Below are positions 43,801-54,967 of a DNA stretch of 64,000 nt, piece after piece. Within the stretch, counting starts at the first letter, position 1; each line of letters starts with the position of its first letter. The position numbers and the translations under genes are program-made. The notes beneath the pieces were generated by a model that saw nothing but the letters and a program-made list of their open reading frames with translations, had not been told where the DNA came from and ran no database searches. This stretch comes from Ureaplasma miroungigenitalium. Lineage in GTDB: Bacteria; Bacillota_I; Bacilli_A; Mycoplasmatales; Mycoplasmoidaceae. Where the stretch lies: NCBI RefSeq assembly GCF_025780085.1, contig NZ_JAOXHL010000001.1, forward strand, positions 1-64,000, given 5' to 3'.

Positions 43801-44872
43801 TAAAACTGATTTGCAAAAATTATATAAAAAGAACCACGATGATGAAAATGATATTGGTTTCAAAAATCATCAATTTTTCTCATATGATGATGTTGATGAA
43901 GATGAAGAATTCAAACAATCATTGAAGCGCCAAAAAAACAAGATTCTTGTAGAAAACGAGCACTATCAAACTAATGTTCAATTTGTTGCAGATGAAACTC
44001 CTGAGACAAGTAGTGAGTCAACTACAAATAAAGAAAAAAAACAATCAATTTTTGCGCCAATTAACCCAGAGCTTTATAAAAAACAAGATGCAGCTAAAAA
44101 GCTAAGTTTAAGAAAACAAGCACCCACTTACCCTAATCCGTTCCTTAACAACGATGAAATGGATGAGGATGATGAAAGTTCACAAGACAACACTAACGTA
44201 TCTACTTCCAAAAAAGCTGAAAATAAAAACAAAAAGAATATTAAATTCAATCAACCACACAAACATTTTGAAAATCAAAAATTCAATAATACTTTCAAAA
44301 CTACTGATTTATCGGATGAAGAAAAAAAGAATCTCTTATCTGTCATCGAGTCGATTCTATATTTAGCTGGCGAAGATGGTGCTAGCTTGAATGATTTTAA
44401 AAATGTTGTACAACTACCCCACAGTCAAATTACTGATTTACTAAATCAGTTACAAAAAGAATACGAAACTAGTGATTCTGGTGTGGTTTTAGTTAAATTC
44501 GGTGAAAAATACAAGGTATTAACTAAACCTAAAAATAAAGATCATTTAACAGCTTTTGTCAATGAACCAAACAAGATGATTTTAAATAAAACAACTTTGA
44601 TAACTTTATCAATCATTGCTTACAATCAACCAACAACTCGAGCTAAAATTTATAGCATTCGAAAAAAAGATCCAAAATCTGCCATCGATACTTTATTAAA
44701 ACATAATCTAATTATTGAAGCTGGTCGTGCTCCAACACTTGGATCGCCAATTTTATACAAGGTTAGTCAAAAGTTTTTTGATTTGTTCGGAATTAAAAAT
44801 ATAAGTGAACTACCTCGATTAGAAAAAGATTTCAAAGATTTTAATCCAATCGACGAAGAAAATTGAGATTAA
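43793..44872 (+). CDS. scpB: Segregation and condensation protein B with long acidic N-terminal extension
   Basis: 359-aa protein; ATG 43793 overlaps the end of scpA. The conserved tandem winged-helix ScpB core begins at about residue 173 (VIESILYLAGEDGASLNDF) and includes YNQPTTRAKIYSIRK and GRAPTLGSPILYKVSQKF (the ScpB GRP..TLGRP-type motif). The first ~170 residues are charged, low-complexity (Asp/Glu/Lys/Asn) and absent from typical ScpB (about 190 aa). UGA 44864-44866 adds Trp-Asp at the end. Works as a dimer with ScpA. Confidence 0.92.
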
Positions 44873-44973
44873 CCTCAATAATTTATGTATAAATGTTAAA
44901 ATATAAAAGTAAATAGTTTTTAACAATAACTATACCTATCATATATCAAATATTAAAAGAATGAGTGAGAACA

Positions 44974-46488
44974 ATGCAATTAAATAAAAAGACAAAAAAT
45001 GAATTAAATATTACTTTTGAAGTTACTGCAGATTCAAATAAGTGAGCAGAAGCTTTAAAAAACCAAACCCAAAATATGATTCGTCAATTAAAGAAAAAAG
45101 TAAAAATTGACGGTTTCCGTTTAGGGCATGCTCCTGATCAAGAAGTTGAAAAACGTATTAACCGTTACGACTTGTACGACCGTGCAATCAACGAAATCTT
45201 GCCATCATTAATCAAAGATTTAGAAGATTCTAAGGATTTTAAAGATGATCCAACAGAAACATTAGACACACCTAATGTTTCGATTATTGACCTAGACGAT
45301 CAAAGACTTGTTGTAAGTTTAGCGTATGAAATTTATCCAACAATTACGTTAGATAAATATGACGATTTAACTTTAAATTTATCACCCATTACTGTTGACC
45401 CATCTCTTGTTGATAAAGAATTAAAACACGCTCAAAAAGTACGTGCTAAGCGTACTAAAAAAGATGATGAACAACCAATCGAAAATGGCGATGAAGTAGT
45501 GTTTGATTTTAAAGGTTCAATAGATAATGTTCCTTTTGAAGGTGGATCTGCTCAAAACCATACATTAATCGTTGGATCAAACGCATTTATCCCTGGTTTT
45601 GAAGACCAAATGATTGGTTTAAAAGCCAATGAAGTGAAAACTATCCAAGTTACATTCCCAGAAGACTACCATGCAACAGATTTAGCTGGTAAAAAAGCTG
45701 ATTTTGAATTAAAGATTAAATCAATTAGTACAATTGTTTTACCTGAAATTAACGATGAATTTGCTGCATCATTCAAATTGCCAAACGTTAACACATTAAA
45801 AGAATTAGAAAAATTCATTCTAGATAATTCAAAAAAAGCAGCTGAAGAAGAACGTTTCAATATTGCTCAAAACCAAATTAACTCACAATTGTTAGCTCGT
45901 ACAACAATTTCAACAATTCCTGAGTCAATGATCAATAAAGAAAGTGCCAACTTAAAGCAACAATTATTAGCACAATTAGCTCGTTATAATATGGATTTAA
46001 AAGAATACTTAAAAGTTTCTAACAAAACCGAAGAAGAATTAAACGCTGATTTAAAATTACAAGTTGTAGATACTGTTAAGTTATCATTAGTAATCGACCA
46101 TATTGGTGAACGTGAAAATATTAAAGTTTCAGAAGAAGAAGCACGTGCTGGTATCCCTGAAATGGCTGCTTTATATGGTTCAAATAGTCCAGAAACAATT
46201 AAATATCTAAACGACAATATTGATTTAGTAACAGAATTTATTGGACAGAAAAAAGTTATGAATTTCTTAATTGGTTTAAACGAAAAAAATACTCCAGTTT
46301 TAAAGAAATCAGCAAAACCGACTAAGGAAACAAAAACTGCCAAGGAAAAACCAGTTAAAGAAACTGAAAAAACTTGCAAACCAAAACGTACTTGCAAACC
46401 AAAAGTAAATAAGGAAGATCAAACGGCGAAAGAAACAGTTAAAAAAACTACAAGTAAAGCCAAACCAAAAACAAGTAAGGCTAAATAA
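44974..46488 (+). CDS. tig: Trigger factor, ribosome-bound chaperone
   Basis: 504-aa protein, ATG 44974. Ribosome-binding domain with IDGFRLGHAP (the GFRxGxxP signature with His instead of Lys), FKBP-type PPIase domain (about residues 155-250: NGDEVVFDFKGSIDNVPFEGG, FIPGFEDQMIGL), and helical C-terminal chaperone arms. Residues about 445-504 are an added basic Lys/Thr/Ala tail containing two TCKPK units, unlike standard Tig (about 430 aa). It shields nascent chains at the exit tunnel. Ends at a palindrome that doubles as the lon operator. Confidence 0.95.
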
Positions 46489-46508
46489 AACTTTATGTTT
46501 GTTCTCTA

Positions 46509-46556
46509 AGCAAAATTAGCACTCTTTCAATTTATTTGCTAATTTTGCTTTTTTAT
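46509..46556 (+). terminator. Terminator of tig, superimposed on the CIRCE palindrome
   Basis: AGCAAAATTAGCA and TGCTAATTTTGCT (allowing for the one-base offset at the loop) form a long stem followed by T6. The same inverted repeat is the CIRCE-like operator of lon. Confidence 0.65.
46516..46542 (+). promoter_or_regulatory. CIRCE-like HrcA operator upstream of lon
   Basis: TTAGCACTC, nine nt, ATTTGCTAA. The left arm is the exact CIRCE consensus and the right arm matches six of nine of GAGTGCTAA, with the correct N9 spacing. A TATAAT box follows at 46558-46563, so HrcA binding would cover the promoter. hrcA itself is in this window. Confidence 0.78.
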
Positions 46557-46597
46557 TGTTATAATTATTTAAAGTAATCAAAGGATGGGATAACAAC

Positions 46598-49021
46598 ATG
46601 GACAAAAAACCAATCTTAATAACGCATGGCATCGTTTGTCTACCACACGAAAAATTAACTATTTCGGTCGGACGAACATTATCTAAAACAGCTGTTTTAG
46701 AGGCCTTCAATTCAAAGGAACAACAATTAATAGTTGTATCGCAAAGTGATATCTACTCAGATGCAAACGTCATCTCTATTAAAGAGTTGTACGCTAATTC
46801 TGCAACATTAGTGAAAATTGTTGATCTGCGCGATGATGACGAAGGTGATTTTGTTATCGATGTAGAAGGTTTAAAAGCTGTCAGCATTGATTTTGAAACA
46901 ATTGAAACAATTGATTTTAATTCTCAAGCAAAAAATCAATTCTTATTTCACTATGATCCAATTATCAAAAACGAGGTTTTAACAACTGAGGAAAAAGATC
47001 AATTAACAAATATTAACTTACAAATATTCGAAGTAATTCGTGATCGTTCACAATTAAAAGATATTCACTTTGAAGAACGTTTCAGTATTTTACAATTTTA
47101 TCCTGATACTTTTCCTTACCACGCAGCGCACCACTATTTACCAGTTGTGCCGGGAGCAAGCAATGAAGTCGCAAACTTACGTGCTCGAGTTGACATCTTA
47201 TCGCAACCAACATTAATTAGTGCTTTCAAAAGAATTCTTTCAGTTTTATTCAATAATCTAATTGATAAAGCTAAAATGGAATCAGAAGTGCGGGCTAAAA
47301 TTAGTGAAATTATTAATGATAATTTACAAAAGCAACAAAAGGAATTCTACTTACGTGAACAATTAAAAGTTGTTAAAGAACAACTAGGTGAATTAAGTTC
47401 GCGTGAAGATGATGCTAGTCGCATGCGTGCTAAGGTCAAAGAATTAAATTTACCTCCTTTAGTTAAAGAACACGCTTTGGCGGAATTAAATCGTTTTGAA
47501 GCTGCAATGTCTTCAAATGAATCATCAATTATTAAATCTTATTTAGATTGATTGTTAGATTTACCATGAGGTAAAATGGGTGTTGACAACAATAATTTAA
47601 ATAAGGTACGTGAAGTTTTAGAAAAAAACCACTATGGAATTAGCAAAGTTAAAGAACGGATTCTTGAATATTTAGCATTACGTATGCGTAACAAAAATAT
47701 TAAGGGCCCTATTATCTGTCTTGTAGGTCCACCTGGAGTTGGTAAAACTTCTCTTGTTTACTCAATCGCTGAAGCTATGAATAAAAAATTCGTTAAGGTT
47801 TCTTTAGGTGGGGTACGTGATGAAGGTGAAATCCGTGGGCACCGTAAAACATATGTCGGAGCAATGCCTGGACGTATTATTAAAGGATTAAAAAAAGCCG
47901 GTGTAGACAACCCGTTATTCTTGTTAGATGAAATCGATAAGATGACATCTGATAATCGTGGTGATCCATCAGCTGCTTTATTAGAAGTTTTAGACCCAGA
48001 ACAAAACAAACACTTCTCAGATAACTATATCGAGGAAGAATACGACTTGAGTAATGTTATGTTCATGGCGACAGCAAACTATTACGAAAAAATTCCATAC
48101 GCTTTAATTGATCGTTTAGAAATTATTGAACTTTCAAGTTATACAGCTATTGAAAAACGTGAAATTGCTAAGGAACATTTATTGAAACGTATTTTTGACG
48201 ATGCCCGTTTAAATTCAAATGATTTAGTCTTTAGTGATGAAGTTCTTGATTTTATTATTGAACACTATACAAAAGAAGCTGGTGTTCGGGAACTAGATCG
48301 TCAATTAGGTCATATCGTTCGTAAGTTCATTGTAGAAAAAATCAATGAAAAAGAATTAGAACCAACAGTGTTAACAAAGGAACTAATTATCAAATATCTA
48401 GGTAAAATCAAGTTCGATGTCACACAAAAGGAAACCACAAGTATTCCGGGTGTTGTTAATGGTATGGCTTATACTCAAGCTGGTGGTGACCTTTTACCAA
48501 TCGAAGTCAACTTTACGCATAACCCTAAGGGTGGTAATATTACCATTACAGGAAATCTTGAAAGAACAATGAATGAATCAGTGCGTGTAGCCTTAGGTTT
48601 TGTAAAAGCTAATGCTCAAAAATATGGCATCGATGAAACATTGAAGTTCAATGAAATTGATATCCATGTACACGTTCCATCAGGTGGTGTACCAAAAGAT
48701 GGTCCAAGTGCAGGGATCGCATTAACAACTGCTATTATTTCTGCTTTAACTAAACGCCCTGTTCGTTCAGTATTATCAATGACCGGTGAAATTATGTTAC
48801 GTGGTACAGTTGGTATTATTGGTGGAGTGAAAGAAAAAGTTATTTCTGCCCACCGAGCAGGTGTACGTGAAATTATCCTACCAGCTGATGATGAACGTTT
48901 CTTAGAAGATGTACCGCAAGAAGTACGTAAGGACTTAGAAATTCATTTAGTAAAACACTACGATGAAGTTTATCAAATCGTTTTTGAAAAAACAAATTCA
49001 GCAAATAAAAAAAGCAAGTAA
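46598..49021 (+). CDS. lon: ATP-dependent protease Lon
   Basis: 807-aa protein, ATG 46598 behind AAGGATGGGAT. N-terminal substrate domain (residues 1-200), coiled coil, AAA+ module with Walker A GPPGVGKT (377-384) and Walker B PLFLLDEIDK, and C-terminal serine-lysine protease with catalytic Ser704 in PKDGPSAG and Lys about 43 residues later in GVKEKV. Degrades misfolded proteins as a hexamer. In-frame UGA codons at 47549 and 47567 are Trp. Heat regulation by HrcA/CIRCE is likely from the operator. Confidence 0.98.
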
Positions 49022-49044
49022 ATAAATACGAAATAAATTAGAAA

Positions 49045-49074
49045 AATAAGAGGAATCTCAACCTCTTATTTTTA
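49045..49074 (+). terminator. Terminator of lon
   Basis: AATAAGAGG / CCTCTTATT 9-bp stem with T5 tail. Confidence 0.85.
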
Positions 49075-49114
49075 TATTTAGTATAATATTAATATTGAAC
49101 CAAGGAGACAAATT

Positions 49115-49378
49115 ATGGAAATCAAAAAAGAATATAATCAAATTGTCGATAATATCTTAGCAAATCCTCCACATCATCATGGTCATCACCATGTACATGA
49201 ATACAAGATTTTGTTACAACGTGATGAATTAAAACAAGGGGTAATTACTAAATCACCTGTTAATCATGACGAATACTCATTTAACTTAAATTTTGTCCAA
49301 CAAGCCGACCAACTAAAAGATGGTGACTGTATTCACGCTGACGGACATGTCTATGTTACGCTTTATTTTGAAGAATAA
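49115..49378 (+). CDS. 87-residue His-rich protein, unknown
   Basis: ATG 49115 behind AAGGAG, with a TATAAT at 49081-49086, so it has its own promoter and terminators on both sides. The acidic 87-aa product carries a cluster PPHHHGHHHVHE at residues 20-31 (seven His in 12) and further His residues near the C-terminus (CIHADGHVYV), suggesting metal binding. No signal peptide, so it is cytoplasmic. I do not recognise a family; a nickel or zinc buffer or chaperone is a guess. Confidence 0.75.
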   Translation: MEIKKEYNQIVDNILANPPHHHGHHHVHEYKILLQRDELKQGVITKSPVNHDEYSFNLNFVQQADQLKDGDCIHADGHVYVTLYFEE

Positions 49379-49385
49379 ATCAATG

Positions 49386-49412
49386 AATAAGAAGGTAACT
49401 TCTTATTTTTTA
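49386..49412 (+). terminator. Terminator of the His-rich gene
   Basis: AATAAGAAG / CTTCTTATT stem with T-run. Confidence 0.82.
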
Positions 49413-49436
49413 TTAAAACGAATATAAGGAGTGTTT

Positions 49437-52400
49437 ATGCAGCAACATATTTTATTAAAAATTATTCCCACCCTGTCAGCTACTGTGTATGAGCAGTTGC
49501 CAACTTACGATGTTAAAAAGGAACAAACCAACGAACAGACATACCGCTTACATGTTAGTTTTAGTGAGTTTGTTGATTTTCAACTTTTAGAGCAAATTAG
49601 TTGTTTACCTTTACATCCACGTATCCATAATTGTGTTTTAGTCTTACACAATCTTTTTAATGAACCAGAACAATTACAAGCATTGGTTAATCATTTATTT
49701 ATGAAACACGAGTGGTTAAATCCAGAATTTGTTAATTTGCAATATGAAAACGAAGTCGTTACCCTAACCACAAGTTCTCGCAACCAATTAGTCTTTTTAA
49801 AAAACCATCAAGCAGAGATTAAAACAACCTTTGCACAATGTGGTTTAATTTATGAAAATTTAGTAATTAGTTTTATTGATTGTTCTGCCACAATTGAAGA
49901 ACAAAGCATCGAACAACAAAATCAAGCTGCATTGTGGTTAGCTAAACTAAACGAGTTAGAGCAACAAAATAACGCCGCAGTTTCTAATGATGCACAAAAT
50001 TGAAATCGCTATAACAAACAAGATAATAAGGCTGTGACCAAGTTAACTGACATTAACATTAACATGACCCAAGTCAATGTTATTGGGAAAATTTTTCTAA
50101 TCGAACAACGCGAACGTAATAATAAAGATATTATTTTAACTTTTTATATTCAAGATGACACCGACACCCTAAACGTTACTTATTACCTGAATGCTAATAA
50201 TCGATTTAAGGAACATTTTTTAGGTCTTAAGGTCAATGATTACATTGGTGCATCAGGTGAAATTACAAGTAGTTTTAATGATCCGACCAAAACTATCCCT
50301 GTGCTAAAAGCCAAGAAAATTTGAAAAATTGATAATTATACACTCGAGGGTGATAACGCAACCATTATTCCTCGAACAGAACTAGCTTTTCATACTAAAA
50401 TGACAAGTAGTGATTGCATTATTGGAACAGAAGAATTGGTCGACTTTGCCTTAAAAAATAAAATCAATTGCATTGGTATTACTGATCGTTACGTAGTCCA
50501 AGCTTACCCAGAAATCCAAACATACCTAGAATCTAAAAAAATTGATGAACAAACATTAAAAATCATTTATGGATTAGAATGTGAAGTCTTACCTCCGCAA
50601 ATTGATGCTGTTTATAATATTGATGAAAGTTTGTTTGTTGACCAAGAGTATATTGTTTTTGACTTAGAAACCACTGGTTTATATCCTAATTACGATGAAA
50701 TTATTGAATTTGGTGGGGTTTTGGTTAAAAATGGGCAAATTCTAGAGCGTAAACAATTCTTTATGAAACCTAGCAAACCATTAAGCCAAACTACTATTAA
50801 ACTAACGAAAATTACCGATGATCACGTGAAACATGCCATTAGCGAACTAGAAGGATTAAAAACCATGCTGAATTGGTTTAAAGATCGTATTCTAGTCGCA
50901 CATAATGCTATTAATTTCGATATTAATTTTATTAATATTCGTTTACAAAAATATGGGATACCGGTTTTAACTAATATGTATGTTGATACCCTGATGCTAT
51001 CACGTTCTTTAAATCCCACTTACCGTAGTCACCGATTAGGAGCTATTTGTAAAAAGAATAATATTCCATATGATGATTTAATTGCCCATCGAGCCGATTA
51101 TGATGCTGAAGTCTTAGTTAGTGTTTTTAACATTATGCTTAGTCAATTAATTAATGAACACAAAATCAAACAATGAGATCAAGTCAATCCAAGTATTCAG
51201 AATCGTAGTCTGCGCAACCGTTTCTTTGGTGATCAGATTACTATTTACGCAAAAAACCAAGATGGTATTAAAAATATATATGAACTGGTTTCTAAAGCTC
51301 ACACGGATTTATATAATAATCGGCCCACAATTACTATCGATTTTTTAAGTCAATTCAAAGACAATTTAATCATTACAAACGCTGTTTATGACAATGAATT
51401 AATAAATAGTTTATTTAACAAAACCGATGCTGAAATTATTGAGCAAATTAAGTTATATGATTTCATTACACTACCAAGTATCAATTGTTTTAAAAACCAA
51501 ATTCATAACGAAAAATTAAGCATGAGTAATCTACAACACGCTTTAAATCAATTAGTTTTCTTAGCTAAACAACAAGGTAAACCAATTGTTGCTTCTAGTC
51601 ATGTTTATTATTTACAACCAAGCGATAAAAAATACTATGATGTGTATGTTAATTCCAAAGGTTTAAATGGTCGTTTGCACCGTTTTGCCAATGAAACATA
51701 TGTACCTGATCTTCATTATTTAGATCAACAAGAGTTCCAAAAGGAACTAACCTATTTAAATGATCCGCAGGATATAAAAAAAATCCTAACAGACGATGTG
51801 CAAGTAGTGTTAAGTTGATTTGCTGATAACATCAAGCCGTTGAAAAAAGATTTATACACGCCAAAAATTGATAACGTTGATGAACTTACTAAAAACTTTG
51901 TTTACGAAACAGCTAAGAAAATATATGGTGAAAATTTACCCGATATCGTTCAAGCAAGAATTGATAAAGAGTTGAACTCCATTATTATACATGGTTTTAG
52001 TGTTGTCTATTGAATCTCACATTTACTAGTTAAGAAGTCGAATGAAGATGGGTATTCAGTGGGTTCACGAGGAAGTGTTGGTTCATCATTAGTCGCAACG
52101 TTTTTAAACATTACAGATGTTAACCCTTTAATGCCACACTATTTATGTCAGGCATGTAAATATTATGAATTTGTCCCAGAAGCTGAAGATGGGTACGATT
52201 TACCCGCAAAAAAATGTCCGCAATGTCAAACTGATTTATTGCGCGAAGGTCATAATATCCCTTTCGAAACCTTCTTAGGATTCAATGGTGATAAGGTTCC
52301 AGATATCGATCTTAATTTCTCTGGAGTTTATCAACCAGTTGCGCACCAATTCATTAAAGACGTATTTGGTGATGATCATTCATACCGTGCTGGTACAGTC

Positions 52401-53729
52401 TCTAAATTAAAAGACAAAACAACTTATGCAATGGTTAAAAAATACTTTGAAGAAAAAAATGACGAAATCATCCGGGATTCTACTATTAACTTGTATGTCC
52501 AACATTGTTTTGCCACTAAGAAAACCACAGGACAACACCCCGGTGGAATTATTATTGTCCCTAAAGACTTATCAATTTATGATTTCACCCCATATAACTT
52601 TCCAGCCGATGATGAAAACGAAAGTTGAAAAACAACCCACTTCGCCTTTGAATATATCCACAATAACCTGCTAAAATTTGATATCCTAGGTCACGATAAT
52701 CCTACGATTTTAAAACTGCTAGAAGATCTTACAAACATCAAACAAGAAAACGTTCCCATCAACGATGAAAAAACTATGAAGATGTTCTATGACATTAGTG
52801 TGATGAATATTCAATCAGCGGATGTTTTAGACGAAAAAACCGGAGCAATTAGTATTCCCGAATTTGGAACCAGCTTTGTTCGCCAAATGCTTGTCGCAAC
52901 CCAACCGCGAAGTTTTGCTGACTTGATTCGAATTTCTGGTTTATCACACGGAACCGATGTGTATTTAAATAATGCACAAACATTAATTACACAACATAAT
53001 AAAAAGCTAAAAGACGTCATTGCTTGTCGGGACGATATTATGAGTTATTTAATTCAAAACGGAATCGATTTTACAACTGCTTTCTTTGTTATGGAAGACG
53101 TGCGAAAGGGTAAGAAAATTAAACCTGATCACGAAAAAGTGTTACGTGAAAATAATATTCCTGATTGATATATTGAATCAGCTAATAAGATTCAATATAT
53201 GTTCCCCAAAGCCCATGCCACAGCCTATGTTATGCACGCTTGAAAATTCGCTTGATACAAATTGTATTACCCACTAGAATACTACGCTGCTTTTTTATCT
53301 GTACGTAGTCAAAATTTTGATTTAGAAGCCGTTAATAAAACTCGTGCAGAAATCGTAGATATTTATAAAAAAATTAAACGCGATAAAAATGCTTCTAACA
53401 AGGAATTAGATAGCTTAACAACCTATGAAATTATTATTGAATTTCTCGCTCGGGGTATTAAATTGTTAAATATCGATATCAACCATTCTCATCCGACCGA
53501 CTTTTTAATCGATCGCGAAAAAAATGCGCTGATTCCTCCATTAATTTGCATCCCTTCCTTAGGTGAAAAAGTGGCAGCATCAATTGTAGAGCAAAGAAAT
53601 ATCAAGCCATTTAGTACCATTGAAGACATTGTACACCGCAGTGCAATTACTACACGACAAATCGAAGTTCTTAAGAATATTGGAGCTTTAGATGACTTTG
53701 ATGAATCTGCTCAAACCGAGCTATTTTAA
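49437..53729 (+). CDS. polC: DNA polymerase III alpha subunit, PolC type
   Basis: 1,430-aa protein, typical PolC length. ATG 49437 follows AAGGAG. Domains in order: N-terminal domains, OB fold (from about residue 205), PHP domain split by the proofreading exonuclease (FDLETTGLYP, Asp409/Glu411 as DxE), then the polymerase palm with GSRGSVGSSL and DIDLNFSG, a zinc finger CQAC...CPQC just ahead of it, fingers, and a C-terminal helix-hairpin-helix (IPSLGEKVAASIV). It is the main replicative polymerase. The PHP metal site is degenerate: AFHT instead of HLHT, TDR instead of TDH. More than ten UGA codons are Trp. Confidence 0.98.
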
Positions 53730-53735
53730 TAAAAA

Positions 53736-53766
53736 AACAAACACAAATAATGTGTTTGTTTTTTTA
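53736..53766. terminator. Bidirectional terminator between polC and acpS
   Basis: AACAAACACA / TGTGTTTGTT perfect 10-bp stem with 5-nt loop, T-runs on both strands. Confidence 0.88.
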
Positions 53767-54087
53767 TATTATACCCACAACAGAACTCATTACTAAATCA
53801 CTTTCATATGAGAGTGTTAAGGCTAAGTCGGTTTTTTGTTGTTGTAAATAAACAAAGTGAATACCATTGACAATGTGAATTTCAATGTCATCATATAAAT
53901 AACGTAAGTAAAAGGCTTTCATAACAGCTTCTTTACACGAAAAAAGACTACCTAAATAACGTTCTGGTTGAGTATGTTTTTCATAAATAGCGTATTCATA
54001 ATCTGTCATTATGCGTCTGGCTAAACGTTTGTTTTTCAATACTGGACGTTTTAAATCTAATAAATCAATTCCGTGAACTATTTGCAT
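53764..54087 (-). CDS. acpS: Holo-[acyl-carrier-protein] synthase
   Basis: 107-aa protein, typical AcpS length. VHGIDLLDL carries the metal-binding Asp and LGSLFSCKEAVMKAF is the (F/W)xxKEA..K signature. It transfers phosphopantetheine from CoA to acyl carrier protein. ATG 54087 overlaps the end of the DivIVA-like gene by 10 nt. Last gene of the minus-strand run rnhC to acpS. Confidence 0.9.
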   Translation of the reverse strand: MQIVHGIDLLDLKRPVLKNKRLARRIMTDYEYAIYEKHTQPERYLGSLFSCKEAVMKAFYLRYLYDDIEIHIVNGIHFVYLQQQKTDLALTLSYESDLVMSSVVGII

Positions 54088-54380
54088 GATAGTTTTGGCC
54101 TTTTTTCAAAGAAATTAAAGTTATCATCAAAGTTGACGTAATTACTAATTAAATCGATAAAGTCATCTTGTTCTTTCACAAAATCCTTGTATTTTTGCAA
54201 TTCAATTGCCGTTTGCATTGTTTGTTGTTGCATTTTTTGCAATTGTTCAATTTCAGCATAAGCATCTTGTAAAGCTTGAATGTAGTTATCAAAATCCTTA
54301 TCCACTTCTCGTGCATCATAACCAAAATTAACTGGTGGATATTTTTTTTGAATGAGTTCTCGTAAGTTTAATTTTTTCAT
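54078..54380 (-). CDS. DivIVA/GpsB-like cell-division protein
   Basis: 100-aa protein. The N-terminal segment FGYDAREVDKDFDNYI matches the DivIVA-domain signature (GY...EVDxFLD), followed by a coiled coil rich in Gln/Glu. DivIVA and GpsB bind curved membrane and organise division partners. The lipid-binding first loop is poorly conserved, so whether it binds membrane is uncertain. ATG 54380 comes one nt after the upstream stop. Confidence 0.75.
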   Translation of the reverse strand: MKKLNLRELIQKKYPPVNFGYDAREVDKDFDNYIQALQDAYAEIEQLQKMQQQTMQTAIELQKYKDFVKEQDDFIDLISNYVNFDDNFNFFEKRPKLSCK

Positions 54381-54381
54381 A

Positions 54382-54657
54382 TTACCGTCCTAAAAAATAA
54401 ATATGTTGACTTGGAGCATAAGGCCCTTTAAAAATAATATCTTCATGAGCTTGTTTAATATATTCCTGCGCAGCTGGATCTGGTTTTTTCGGTAATGCTG
54501 CTAAGGCAATATTCGTAACTCCTGAAACGACTTGTATCCCCATGGAAACAATCGTTGATCAGAATAAAAAACTATTTCAAATATTTAATGAACTAGCTAA
54601 TAACATCGCAAAACCTGATGATATTTGATCCTTTTCTCGTCTATTTAATAATAGCAT
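54382..54657 (-). CDS. 91-residue membrane protein, unknown
   Basis: ATG 54657-54655 is coupled to the preceding stop (TAATATG). The product has a hydrophobic segment from about residue 14 to 58 (two short helices, with Trp from two UGA codons) and a polar C-terminus rich in Pro/Lys/Tyr. It is in the operon between an 88-aa protein and the DivIVA-like gene, and may be a membrane partner of the latter. Family not recognised. Confidence 0.65.
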
Positions 54658-54658
54658 A

Positions 54659-54925
54659 TTAAAAGAACGGACTGCCAAAACTTAAAGTCGCTCGTGAAGG
54701 GTGTTGAGCGATACGAGTGTACATACGCGCAGCTGGGTTATCAATGAATTGATGGCGTGTGAAACGGGGCGCAGGGTTAAAGACGTGAACTAATTGAGCT
54801 ACTAACCCTAAAGCTCCTGTAATATTTTGACCTAGCAAGCCGGTCATAATAGCTGTATTCCACATGTAATTACCAAAAAATCCACTGGTAATTTTTTGTT
54901 TCATTTTTATAGATAATTTTTGCAT
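54659..54925 (-). CDS. 88-residue protein with one hydrophobic segment, unknown
   Basis: ATG 54925 behind the strong site AAAGGAGGAAAA. Basic N-terminus (MQKLSIKMKQK), a moderately hydrophobic helix (about residues 21-48, GLLGQNITGALGLVAQLV), then an Arg/Pro-rich C-terminus. It resembles in size and layout the following 91-aa protein, and both could be a pair of small membrane proteins. Family not recognised. Confidence 0.65.
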   Translation of the reverse strand: MQKLSIKMKQKITSGFFGNYMWNTAIMTGLLGQNITGALGLVAQLVHVFNPAPRFTRHQFIDNPAARMYTRIAQHPSRATLSFGSPFF

Positions 54926-54967
54926 GATTTTCCTCCTTTGTAAAACTAAACGAGAAAAATCATATTT

